Source of the DNA: Gremmenia infestans
Lineage: Eukaryota > Ascomycota > Leotiomycetes > Helotiales > Hamatocanthoscyphaceae
Length of the DNA: 64,000 nucleotides
Direction of reading: 5' to 3'
Assembly: GCA_032629725.1 (NCBI GenBank)
Contig: JAFEVB010000004.1
Coordinates: 1,426,001-1,490,000 of the forward strand
The stretch's first letter is position 1. Each line of letters starts with the position of its first letter. Shown in pieces: positions 10,771 through 19,420 of this stretch. The translations under genes were made by a program, and so were the position numbers. Under the pieces are notes generated by a model that had not been told where the DNA came from, made no database searches, and worked only from the letters and a program-made list of their open reading frames with translations.

Positions 10771-13049
10771 CTAAAGCCTGCTAGTTCTATATTGTACAAT
10801 ATTGATATCTACAAATTGATAAAAGTATTTGAGACTATCTGGGTTCGCCAGCGTAGAGCTGGGAATCACAGTCTCCCCACAGAGAATCTTTTTCACTGGC
10901 AGCTCAACTTTCTTGAAATTTGAAGTTGTCTATGTAACCATTCTCAATAAGTGCGCAGAAACTTGGAGGGAGGAACTTACTGGAATCTCCGGCGTCTGGA
11001 AAATATAAGACGGAACGTATCGAGGGCCGAGCGCCTTGCTTATCACTTTTTCGATATCTGTGCGAAGCCGAGGAGTGAATTTCTCCCCAGGCTTCATCAT
11101 CACGAATAGAACAACATGTTCGTCCAAATCATAAGACCGTTTTTGCCCCACCGCAAGCGAGCTATAGATTTGATTAACACTGAATGCAAACAACAGAGAA
11201 GGTAAATGTACTCTGCAACCTGAGGAAAGTGCGCTTCAATGATACTATAGAGCTCTGAGGTCCCAAAACGGATTCCAGAAGGATTCAGTACGCCGTCTGA
11301 GCGCCCGATGAAGTTTACTCGCTGCGTTCCTGGAAATATCGCAATGTTGTCGCCTTGCGTCCACACGTTCTGGAACTTGGCAAAGTAGGACGAGAAGTAT
11401 TTTTCCTTGGCATCGGTGCCCCAGAATGAGCAAGGCATATTAGGAAACGCTTTCGTCACCACCAGCTCGCCTGCAGTACCAGCCGAAGCTAAATGCCCGG
11501 TCAGATTAGTGCCTTCAGCATCTTCATATACCGTCAAGGCAATACCCAAGGGCGCGCCCTGCATCCCTACTGGATAAACTGGCGTCAAGGGGTTACCACA
11601 AGCAAAGGCTCCTGCTATATCAGTTCCGCCAGAGGTATTTGCCACATGGATATTAGAAGGGAATCCATGGCTGTAGATCCAGCGAAACAACGGTTCAGGG
11701 AGTACAGCCCCTGTTGATATCATCACACGGAGGGACGATAAGTCAGCGACCTCACGAGGCTTAATTCCTTGCTTCTGCATCTCCCCAAGCCATTTGGGCG
11801 ATGTGCCGAGCAATGTCACCTTATGAGTACTCATTAATTTCAGATAAGAGGTCAAATCGGGGTGAAAAGGACTGCCATCGTAGAGCACAAGACACGCTCC
11901 GTGGATCAAATGGACTACGTTGAGCAGGTACATAATCCAGCCGGTAGTGGTGAACTGGAGCACGACATCTTTCGAGGTTTGATCGACATGCAGATTGTTC
12001 TGTACCGCGGAAGAAAGAAGGACGCCTCCGACAGAATGGACAATACATTTTGGCATACCACTGGTCCCAGACGAGTATACCACAAGGAATGGATCACTAA
12101 ATGCAACGCGTTCAAATTTGAAATCAGACACGGCATTTGGACTCAAGCTCGCTCCGAGGAACGCGGCAAGCTGCTGACTTCGTGGAATATGCTTGATATC
12201 GAGGGACTGGGTGGAAAATCGAGGCATAATCACCCCACCCTGAAATTCTTCCGTGGCAGAAAGACCCGCGACAACGTCTTTGATCTTGCTGCGTAGATCC
12301 ATAGTCTTCCCGTTATAGCGCGCCATATCGTCGAAGAACACGAGCTTGGGCTTCAACTGTACCAAGCGGTCTAATATCCCGGTAACACCCATGTCGGGGG
12401 AGGTACTACTGAAAATACCTCCAAGGGCTGCAATGCCTAGAAAGACTTTGAGGGTATTGAAGGAATTCCCGGATACAACGGCAATGCGGTCACCTCGACT
12501 AATACCCTGGCGCTTCATGGCAAGCGCAATCTGCATGACTTCTGCTCGTAGCTGACCCCATGAGACGTGTAAAGTATCTGTCTGCATCTCGGAGGCCTGG
12601 ATGATAGCTATTTTCCCATCTTCTTTCCCCTTGGTTGAGCGCATGCCACCCAAAATAGGGTCCGGGCCGCTGTAAAGAATGTTTTCGGCAAAGTTAAGAT
12701 GTATGCCCAAGAACCATGGCGGCACGGAGTGCATGGGAACCGACTCGTCAACTACCTGGGAATACACTCCATCGTGCACTAGGTTGGTGTTTTGGAATGC
12801 GTGACGCCAGAAGGCGGAGATATTGGTAGTGGAATATTCATGAAGATCTTTAAATGTCTATAGGTAACGTATCAGTGTATAGTCTTCGGGCTATAATTTC
12901 TTGAATTTAGAAAGAAAGCCTACTGTCTAACGAACCTTCAAATTAAGATTTTGGCGAGCATTGATATCTTGCATGAATCTGTACATCTGTGTCTCTTCCG
13001 GCGCTGGATGCTTCCATAAGGCGTCCATACTTGTTGTAGTTCCGGTCAT
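10771..13049 (-). CDS. Acetoacetyl-CoA synthetase (acetoacetate-CoA ligase)
   Basis: Exons 13049-12936, 12857-11212, 11161-10981 and 10929-10771 give 699 aa, the usual length. It is an ANL-superfamily adenylate-forming enzyme that activates acetoacetate with ATP and CoA in the cytosol. The P-loop-like YSSGTSGMPKCIVHS motif, the NTSGGTDIAGAF segment, the GRSDGVLNPSGIRFG hinge/C-domain motif and the C-terminal KKVELPVKKIL region are typical of this family rather than of acetyl-CoA synthetase. The N-terminal ACS_N-like part has FWRHAFQNTNLVHDG. Its place next to a ring-cleavage dioxygenase and an FAH-family hydrolase suggests it takes up acetoacetate freed by ring breakdown, as after the homogentisate pathway. 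A shared inverted repeat lies 265 bp upstream. Confidence 0.92.
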
Positions 13050-13500
13050 CGTCACAAGTCTTGTAGAAGAATAGAGTACAGCTAAAATAGCTACTCTACC
13101 AAATAGTATAGATTTATCTCGTCTCAAAGTGACGGCATGAGAGAAATAGAATTGAATGCGACGAGTAACTCGCTTGGAAATGGAAGACTGGCACTGGTCA
13201 TTGACGGCATTTCCCGTTGTTATATGCCGAGATTAGCGCCTGGGTGGTCTTCCATCCTGTTGTTCCGGATTGGAAAACGCCAAGTTCTGCATTGGCAAGT
13301 GCGGGATAGTGGGTGGAGGATCTGCTACTCCGCACGGCAACTTAAAGTCCGGAATTTGCGACGTTTTCACCGGTGTATTATGTGTAACATAAGAAGGATT
13401 GATCAGAGGTAAACTTATGCGCAATTGCAATCCAAAAATAGATAAAAAAACTGGTTCGGCTGGAAAATCTATCCTCACAAAAATAATGAGCAAATCTATA
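13050..13500. other. Intergenic, acetoacetyl-CoA synthetase promoter
   Basis: 450 bp between the synthetase start and the 3' end of the cluster regulator. It holds the inverted repeat at 13314-13332; no gene is seen. Confidence 0.6.
13314..13332. promoter_or_regulatory. Inverted repeat TGGAG-N9-CTCCG (synthetase promoter)
   Basis: Same half sites and 9-base spacer as at 10132 and 19194. The right half and spacer read TCTGCTACTCCGCA, differing by one base from TCTGTTACTCCGCA in the dioxygenase/monooxygenase promoter, so the similarity extends beyond the half sites. Confidence 0.6.
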
Positions 13501-15645
13501 TTAACATTCCCATAAATCTGCCGCTCCAGACGTTTCTTCCCTGTGTCGAAGTATCTCCCACATATCGACTGCTCCGGGGCATTGTTTTTGTGGATCTATT
13601 GGGACACGTAGCTGTTCTACCAGCGATAGAATCTCTGAAAAGTCCATCTTTGTCCAAGCCCATATCTGAAGGTTCTCTGTGGAATCTATGAAACATTCAG
13701 TACTAGTCTTTTCAAGAGAAAGTATAGCCAGCTACCAAGAAGTAGACGGGAAATCTTCCAGTGTCGGGCGAATAGTTCCAAGGTAAGTGTTAGTAGGTCA
13801 AGTGCGTTAGAGATGTTGACATCCGGTATTCCTGTTGACTCGCCAAATGAACACATCGTATGGGTCGTTAATATGAACCAGGCAAACCAGATAATTGTGC
13901 TTATCATTGGATCAGCCGTCATGGAGTATTCTGGCCTCCAGTGATGTAGTATTGAGGCGATGTTTTCACATATGCTTACACACTCGTTCCAATTCCCAAA
14001 ATCATCATCTTTGACCAAATTGTCCAATGCTACGTTTGCAAAGGGTAGAAAAGCTTGAACTTGTGCCCTGCCATTTTTGTCAGCTTGAGAGTCCAAGGTG
14101 TAGATCATCCTTACATATATAGGATTAGAATGGTTTCCAGTCGAAATCGATGTCTTTCGGGTGTCTCAAGGTCTGACTGTCTCGCAGATTGCAAGTACCA
14201 TGTAGGCAATGATAGACGCATACATGACAGAGTGTTTCTCAAGGTCATTAAATGTGAAGTCATGTCGGGCGTTGGGTTGGTATACAATCGTTGCCGACAC
14301 AATGACACTGAACGGAGATGGCAAGCAGCCAAGAGGTACATATTCACGCCGTCTTCCGTATCGGTTGCGAGTAATTCCTGCGCCAACTTCCACGGTTTTG
14401 TTGAGTCGCTTGGGAGGAACTTCTTGGTTGATCTCTCACCTAGACCAGTTTCGAAAGCCGAAATTGATGTTGAGATGATTGCAGTGCCAATACAATGGCT
14501 GTCAATTCCGAAGGGAGACGCAGCAAGGCAGTTGATCGAAGTGTCCAATTTCCAGACTGACCACCACACAAAGCGCTGTTCTTCCAGCTCAAAGTCAGTG
14601 TGGAGAGGACTTCTCACACCAGAGTCAACACGGTGAAGCCCCATCCCAATTGCAGAGCGCATCATGGTTCCTTCTGCCAACCACGCCTTCCGACCAGGAA
14701 AGGTAGTATAGTTGTAAAGTGTCAACAGTACCTCAAATCTGACATCATTGAGGGTTGTGCTTTCACCCGTGTCGATCTGATCGTGACCCTGTTGCTCTGC
14801 GAGCTGAGCAAACATTTGCCGAGCATTGTTGCTGGAAGATCCAAAAAGAGAAGAAAGTTGATATGGGGAGAGGAAACCCAAGGATACCGCAAAAAAAGCG
14901 TTGAGAAGCTTGTCTGGAATTCTCTTCTCCGCGAACTCTTGCATAAAGTTTTTTTTACAGAACATAGGAAAGCTTGGTTGTATATGAGCGAAGTACAGAT
15001 CAATTCTGAAGAAAAGTCAGCCTGCAGCTCGGAACAGGCGACTAGTGAGGCCGCTACATACAGTTCTTGCTCCGCTTTGGCATCCATAACGATCGCTATA
15101 CCTAATCCTGCTAAGTTCAAGTCCATGGCCGACGAGATGGAGTCAATACCAGTGGTTTGTAATGCGCGTACTCTCTGAGATGGCTCTTCCGGGACTGGCA
15201 ACCGCAACCCTACAGAGCCTTTCGCTGGGCCCGGCTTCTTTCTAAGACTTCGATACTCACACGTCCAACCATTTTGACGACACAAAACGCACATTGGCCG
15301 TTCTTGGCTGCCTGTTGGTCATGAGTGATTGAATCTGACTGTGCCCAAGCTCGATGCAACTCACATTTTCTCTTCTTCCTAGCCGTAGATGCACTTAGCA
15401 ACCCCACATTTGTACTCCTTCCCGGTCGATAGATTTACTCACCGTCGACAGCTACTACACACCTGGAACTTCGCGGTTGCGACATTTGTCCTGGACTGGT
15501 TGTCTCCTTCAACGATGCGTGATGACGCAGGGGAAGAGGAATCGTGATATGTAGGAAGTGTTGGCATTGGGGATGGCGGGTGGAGCGCAGTTGTGTCCCA
15601 AAGCAAGCCGTTGAAAGCAGCTTCCACGCCTTGTGAAGGATCCAT
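13501..15645 (-). CDS. Zn2Cys6 transcription factor, putative cluster regulator
   Basis: Six exons (15645-15443, 15378-15365, 15311-15062, 15005-14115, 14067-13736, 13685-13501) give about 624 aa. The zinc cluster (Cys63, 66, 73, 80, 83, 90; CSSCRRKKRKC then ERPMCVLC and WTC) is assembled across three exons, one only 14 bp long. It is followed by a basic GPAKGS linker and, from about aa 165, the fungal_trans domain (LIDLYFAHIQPSFPMF, then the ...EGTMMRSAIGMGLHR and EEQRFVWWSVWKLD motifs). Position inside the ring-cleavage cluster makes it the likely pathway-specific regulator. Its own promoter has CGGGG-containing sequences but not the clear inverted repeat seen at its neighbours. Confidence 0.88.
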
Positions 15646-16159
15646 GATGTATTAATAAGATCACGCAGCCTAGATACGAACTTCGGTTTCAATTATTTTG
15701 CGGACCCGGGCTTGAAGCAGGCCACTTGATCAATAGGGTCGGAAAGCTGTAGTGTGAAGTAAGTGTGGAAGTGGAAGATCGAGGACTGAAGCAAAGTCAG
15801 AAGTGAGCGCCAGCCGCTAACCATCGATGCCCGCATTAGCGCAAGCGGGGGTTGCTGCTAAGATGCGGGGTCAAGCGTAGTTTTCCCCACCTAACTAACA
15901 TTTAAGTGGGGTTTACACAACTATTAAGCTAACAATACGAAACTACTATTAATGTGCAAAGATCAATTCATATTTATAAACTTCATGTCCTTTAACACAA
16001 CATGTTATATTGTTGATCATTCCACGACAAACCCGGAACTGCCATCACAAGAGCGAAGCTCGTAGTGTTTAATTTGTCTATCATGCCGCTGTCTATGTAA
16101 AAGCTATGCTTACAAACGTACACTTGAACTTGGTTTGATCATCTACTCTTGACTTTCAT
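15646..16159. other. Intergenic, regulator promoter
   Basis: 514 bp between the regulator start and the FAH gene end. It contains GATGCGGGGTCAAGCG near 15860, resembling the repeat unit before the P450, and a short CCCGCATTAGCG...AGCGGGG imperfect palindrome near 15831. No gene is seen. Confidence 0.45.
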
Positions 16160-17234
16160 CTACTTCTCGAAAACTATCTTATTTCGCAATATCCCAATGG
16201 GTTGGATCTCCACCTCGACTACATCCCCGTCCTGTAGCGGTGACTGTGGAGTTTGAAACCAACCAACGCCAGCAGGTGTTCCTGTCATGATTGCAGATCC
16301 GTTTGGTACAGTGGTTCCTACATCTATGATCAGAAGGGTAATTTGGCATCTCGCGGACAAATAACGCACCTTGAGAAAGATAGCTCACGAGCTCGTCTAC
16401 AGGGAAGATAAAGTCCAGAGGGCTATTTTGGACCACTTTGCCATTGACGCGTGTTGTTACAGTGTTTGGGGCCGACGGTTCAAATTTGGACGGATGCACA
16501 AGACGTGGCCCTAATGGTGCAAAAGCATCAAATGCTTTAGCGTAGGTGTATTGGCCGCCGGTACGTTTGGGATCTTGGAACAGCCGTGCGGTCAGGTCGT
16601 TGCCAATCGTGTACCCGAGAATGGAAGCCTTAACTTCGGATTTGGTGATAGACTTGATGGGGCCGCGTATGATGACAGTAAGCTCGCCCTGACCGGGTAA
16701 GCTTTGGGACTCACTCTGATAGGAAGGTAGGAGGTAGGACATACTTCAAAGTCGGGAAAGTTGGTGTGTGCAACCGATGGGAATGAAATATCCTCGTCGT
16801 GATTTGCGAGGGCTGCTGCGGGCTTGAACCACATTGGAGGACACGATGGAACGGTTAACTAGGCAACAAAGGTCATTTTTCTGCTCTAGCTTAGAGTGCC
16901 TGACAGCATGTGGGAACAAACTTTGGCTTCTTCGGCGTGATTTCGATAGTTGAGTCCGATGCAATAGATTGGGTTGGTCGTATCGGGGGTGGGAGCCAAG
17001 AGCTGTTGAGATGTGTTTAGTCAATGAAGTCAGTGGACCTGAAGGTGACGGTGTACGGACTTTCTTTACTGTCACACTCCTTGAGCTTTCACCGCTTCCT
17101 TCAAGACTCTCGATGGAAGGAAATCCATCAACCTTCAGACCGACCTCGGGAGCCGTCTGAAGGGGGAGTGCAGCCCAGTAGGTTTTACTGTCTTCCACCG
17201 CTGTGAAGCGGATGAGACTATCCCAACTAACCAT
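16160..17234 (-). CDS. Fumarylacetoacetate hydrolase family protein
   Basis: Exons 17234-17061, 17002-16922, 16858-16745, 16688-16370 and 16323-16160 give 283 aa. The FAH fold is clear from YCIGLNYRNHAEEAK, WFKPAAALA, FEGELTVII (the Glu pair that helps bind the metal), GYTIGNDLTAR (metal Asp) and MTGTPAGVG. Members hydrolyse C-C bonds in beta-diketo acids (acylpyruvates, fumarylacetoacetate, fumarylpyruvate) or hydrate or decarboxylate ring-cleavage products, using Mg2+ or Mn2+. In this cluster it would act directly after the extradiol dioxygenase. The first intron uses GTCCGT, a weaker donor, but it is the only join that keeps frame. The promoter holds a CGGAG-N10-CTCCG repeat and two small mobile-like elements. 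Confidence 0.9.
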
Positions 17235-17391
17235 TTTAGAGATGAATCAAAAGACTTCCTCGTGCTTGATTGATGAAGTACTCAATTAAGCTATCCCACG
17301 ACTTATCTTGAATGTAAAGATGAAATCAAAAAGCTCTTTCACATGGCGGAGAGTTATATTCACTTGCAATGCACTTTTGGTGTCTTAGACT

Positions 17392-17411
17392 CGGAGGAAC
17401 TGGTCTCTCCG
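17392..17411. promoter_or_regulatory. Inverted repeat CGGAG-N10-CTCCG (FAH promoter)
   Basis: Same half sites as the other three cluster promoters but with a 10-base spacer, 158 bp before the FAH start codon. The spacer difference makes it a weaker candidate. Confidence 0.4.
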
Positions 17412-17572
17412 CAGCCAATCACCTGACTGGTCCACAATAGTGATCTGTCTTAGAGATGTGGGTACTTCGGAGATTCCGGAGTGAATGACTTGCCGGATAC
17501 TCGCCGGATGATCGAGTTTATTCCCCGAAAGTACTATATTTCGGAAGGTACGGAGTACTTCGTCCTACTGTA

Positions 17573-17717
17573 CGGAGGTACAGACCAAAAGTTATGTCAC
17601 CAGGGATCATTGCAGGGGTGTATTTGGGTGATGTTTTTATGGTTAACGAGACTGCAGCCAATCAAACCCTTAAGGATAGGAGCCCCCTGTTGACACAACT
17701 TTTGGCCTGTACCTCCG
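17573..17717. mobile_element. MITE-like element with 33-bp terminal inverted repeats
   Basis: A 145-bp non-coding element. The left end, starting CGGAGGTACAGACC at 17573, is repeated inverted at 17685-17717 with 3 mismatches in 33. TA dinucleotides flank both ends (17571-17572 and 17718-17719), as for Tc1/mariner-type insertions. It has no coding capacity. The CGGAGGTA word occurs once more directly after the right TA, giving an 18-bp perfect palindrome at 17710-17727. Confidence 0.65.
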
Positions 17718-17726
17718 TACGGAGGT

Positions 17727-17821
17727 AGGCATGACAAACCCCGCGCAGGGGTGTGAAGGCAGGGGTTCCGCTAACAGGAGCTGCCATAGAAAACCACCCC
17801 TGCGCGGGGTTTGTTATGCCT
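17727..17821. repeat. Foldback: 27-bp inverted repeat around a 41-bp loop
   Basis: Arms at 17727-17753 and 17795-17821 are almost perfect inverted copies (core ACAAACCCCGCGCAGGGGTG). It adjoins the MITE-like element. It may be a second short foldback element or a strong hairpin; transcription from the dioxygenase would read through it only past its stop at 17976. Confidence 0.6.
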
Positions 17822-17975
17822 GGGACGAAGTAGTTTGCCCAGAATCGCAAAATGCTGGTGAATTTATCTTCGCGCACGTGCCCTGCGATCCAGATTCCAA
17901 AACAATATGCTTCACCAGTATGTATTGTGATTTCTGTGTACAAAAAAATGACCTCAGACTAACTCTCGATGATCA

Positions 17976-19042
17976 CTAAAATACTTCAGGAAGGTTTGGT
18001 CCCCAAACTGACAATGAGTTTGGACCTTGATCTTCTTGTCTCAAACATTTGGTCTCTTTGTTGACAACATCACCATCGGCATAATGCTCGATGGTAAAGC
18101 CACTTGGATCCTTCCAATAATCAAAGATCTGCGAGCCTAATATATGCCGTCCAACCCCCCACACAAGCTTATATCCCTTGCCGAGCAGGTACTCATGCCC
18201 AAGAAGCTGCGTATCAAAATCGTCAACTTCGTATGAAGTGTGGTGCATCATCGTTGCCGGAAGATCGGGTGGAGCGCGCGCAAGGAAGAGTGAGTGGTGG
18301 TCAGAATACTCATTACCAAGGTCCAAGTGCAGGAAGGTCATTACATCCATATCAGGGTTACCAGGAGCGTGGAGAACGTCGGATGGCACGAAGTTGAAAT
18401 TCCCAGTGTAGAATGCGGCATCCTCGTCCCACTTTTTGGTGATAAATCCGAGGTGGCCCAGCTTATGGATCATGGCAGGTCCGGACTTGAATCTTTGGAA
18501 TTCGCCTACAACGGATGGTGTTAAAGGGGCTTTTACAGGAGGACTATGTCACAGTTTCACATACCTTTTCGTGATTTCGAAAGACTCGTATTGAGCTCTC
18601 CCTTGTGAACCTCCGTCACCGAGATGACCTTTGTGGGCACAGGACGCTCCTCTTGGCCATAAACAACGTGAATTGTACTTCCCCCGGGGGTCGGAATAGA
18701 GACCATCTTTCCCCCTCCCGGGGTTTTACTCAAATCAACGACTTTGGCATGATCAATCAGTGTAGCTTTCTTGAAGTCCTCTTCTGTCTTCGCAACGAAT
18801 GCTGCTCCACCGAACTCCTTCTCACCACTCGTGCTTTGTGATGCCACGCAAATGTACGGGTCGATTCCATAACCTCGAAAGTAGACTTTGCCGTCCAATT
18901 CTGCTGCTATTTCAAAGCCAAAGTCCTGTGCGAACTTCTTCCAAGCTATGAGATCTGGATGCGTCTGATAGACATGGCTAATGCGAGCAAGCTGAACCTT
19001 GCTGTCAGAATTCTGAACTGGGGGAAGAACGAGAGACGGCAT
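17976..19042 (-). CDS. Extradiol ring-cleavage dioxygenase (catechol 2,3-dioxygenase-like, VOC fold)
   Basis: Two exons, 19042-18565 and 18505-17976, give 335 aa with the two-module vicinal-oxygen-chelate layout of type I extradiol dioxygenases. The N-terminal module (about aa 15-145) includes ARISHVYQTHPDL. The catalytic C-terminal module has all three metal ligands expected for Fe(II): His in KLGHLGFI (about aa 173), His in MMHHTSYEVDD (about aa 239) and Glu in FTIEHYADGD (about aa 294). Such enzymes open catechols next to the two hydroxyls. It is divergent from the FAD monooxygenase, sharing a 378-bp promoter, and co-oriented with the FAH-family gene downstream. Fungi rarely use this route, so the context is unusual. 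The substrate is not known. Confidence 0.88.
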
Positions 19043-19420
19043 TGTTTCTTAGGAAGCTGTTGCTATCAGGAGAAAGAACGTCACAAAGATGGTAACGTCT
19101 TATTAGGTGAAAACTTATGGACAAAAAGTATTTCCGTGGGGCCGAAAGTGCTATGAGGATGCACGACTAAGTGGTGGGATGTACAGCTGGGTGCGGAGCC
19201 TCTGTTACTCCGCAATGCACCCAAAGTCCCCACATCACAAGGAAATAGTAGCACCGATCGACATCAAACTAAAAAGGTCCTAGATATTGTATTCAGATTC
19301 CAAGTGCAGTGCTCCCAGTTGGATCTTTCAACACCCAAACCTCTAGTAACAAAGAGCCTTCTCGCGGTTGATTCCGGGAACAAAATTATCGTCACGATAA
19401 CAACCAGCGCAACTTTTACC
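19043..19420. promoter_or_regulatory. Bidirectional promoter, dioxygenase/FAD monooxygenase
   Basis: A 378-bp region between divergent start codons at 19042 (minus) and 19421 (plus), enough for shared control of the hydroxylase and the ring-cleaving enzyme. It contains the inverted repeat at 19194-19212 near its middle. Confidence 0.65.
19194..19212. promoter_or_regulatory. Inverted repeat CGGAG-N9-CTCCG (shared promoter)
   Basis: A perfect five-base inverted repeat with 9-base spacer, 152 bp before the dioxygenase ATG and 209 bp before the monooxygenase ATG. CGG..CCG palindromes of fixed spacing are the classic site of Zn2Cys6 dimers. Confidence 0.6.

Larger units (their letters stand above)
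17235..17975. other. Intergenic, FAH promoter with inserted elements
   Basis: 740 bp between the FAH start and the dioxygenase stop. It holds an inverted repeat site at 17392, several CGGAG words around 17468-17575, a MITE-like element (17573-17717) and a second foldback (17727-17821). No coding sequence is supported. Confidence 0.65.
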
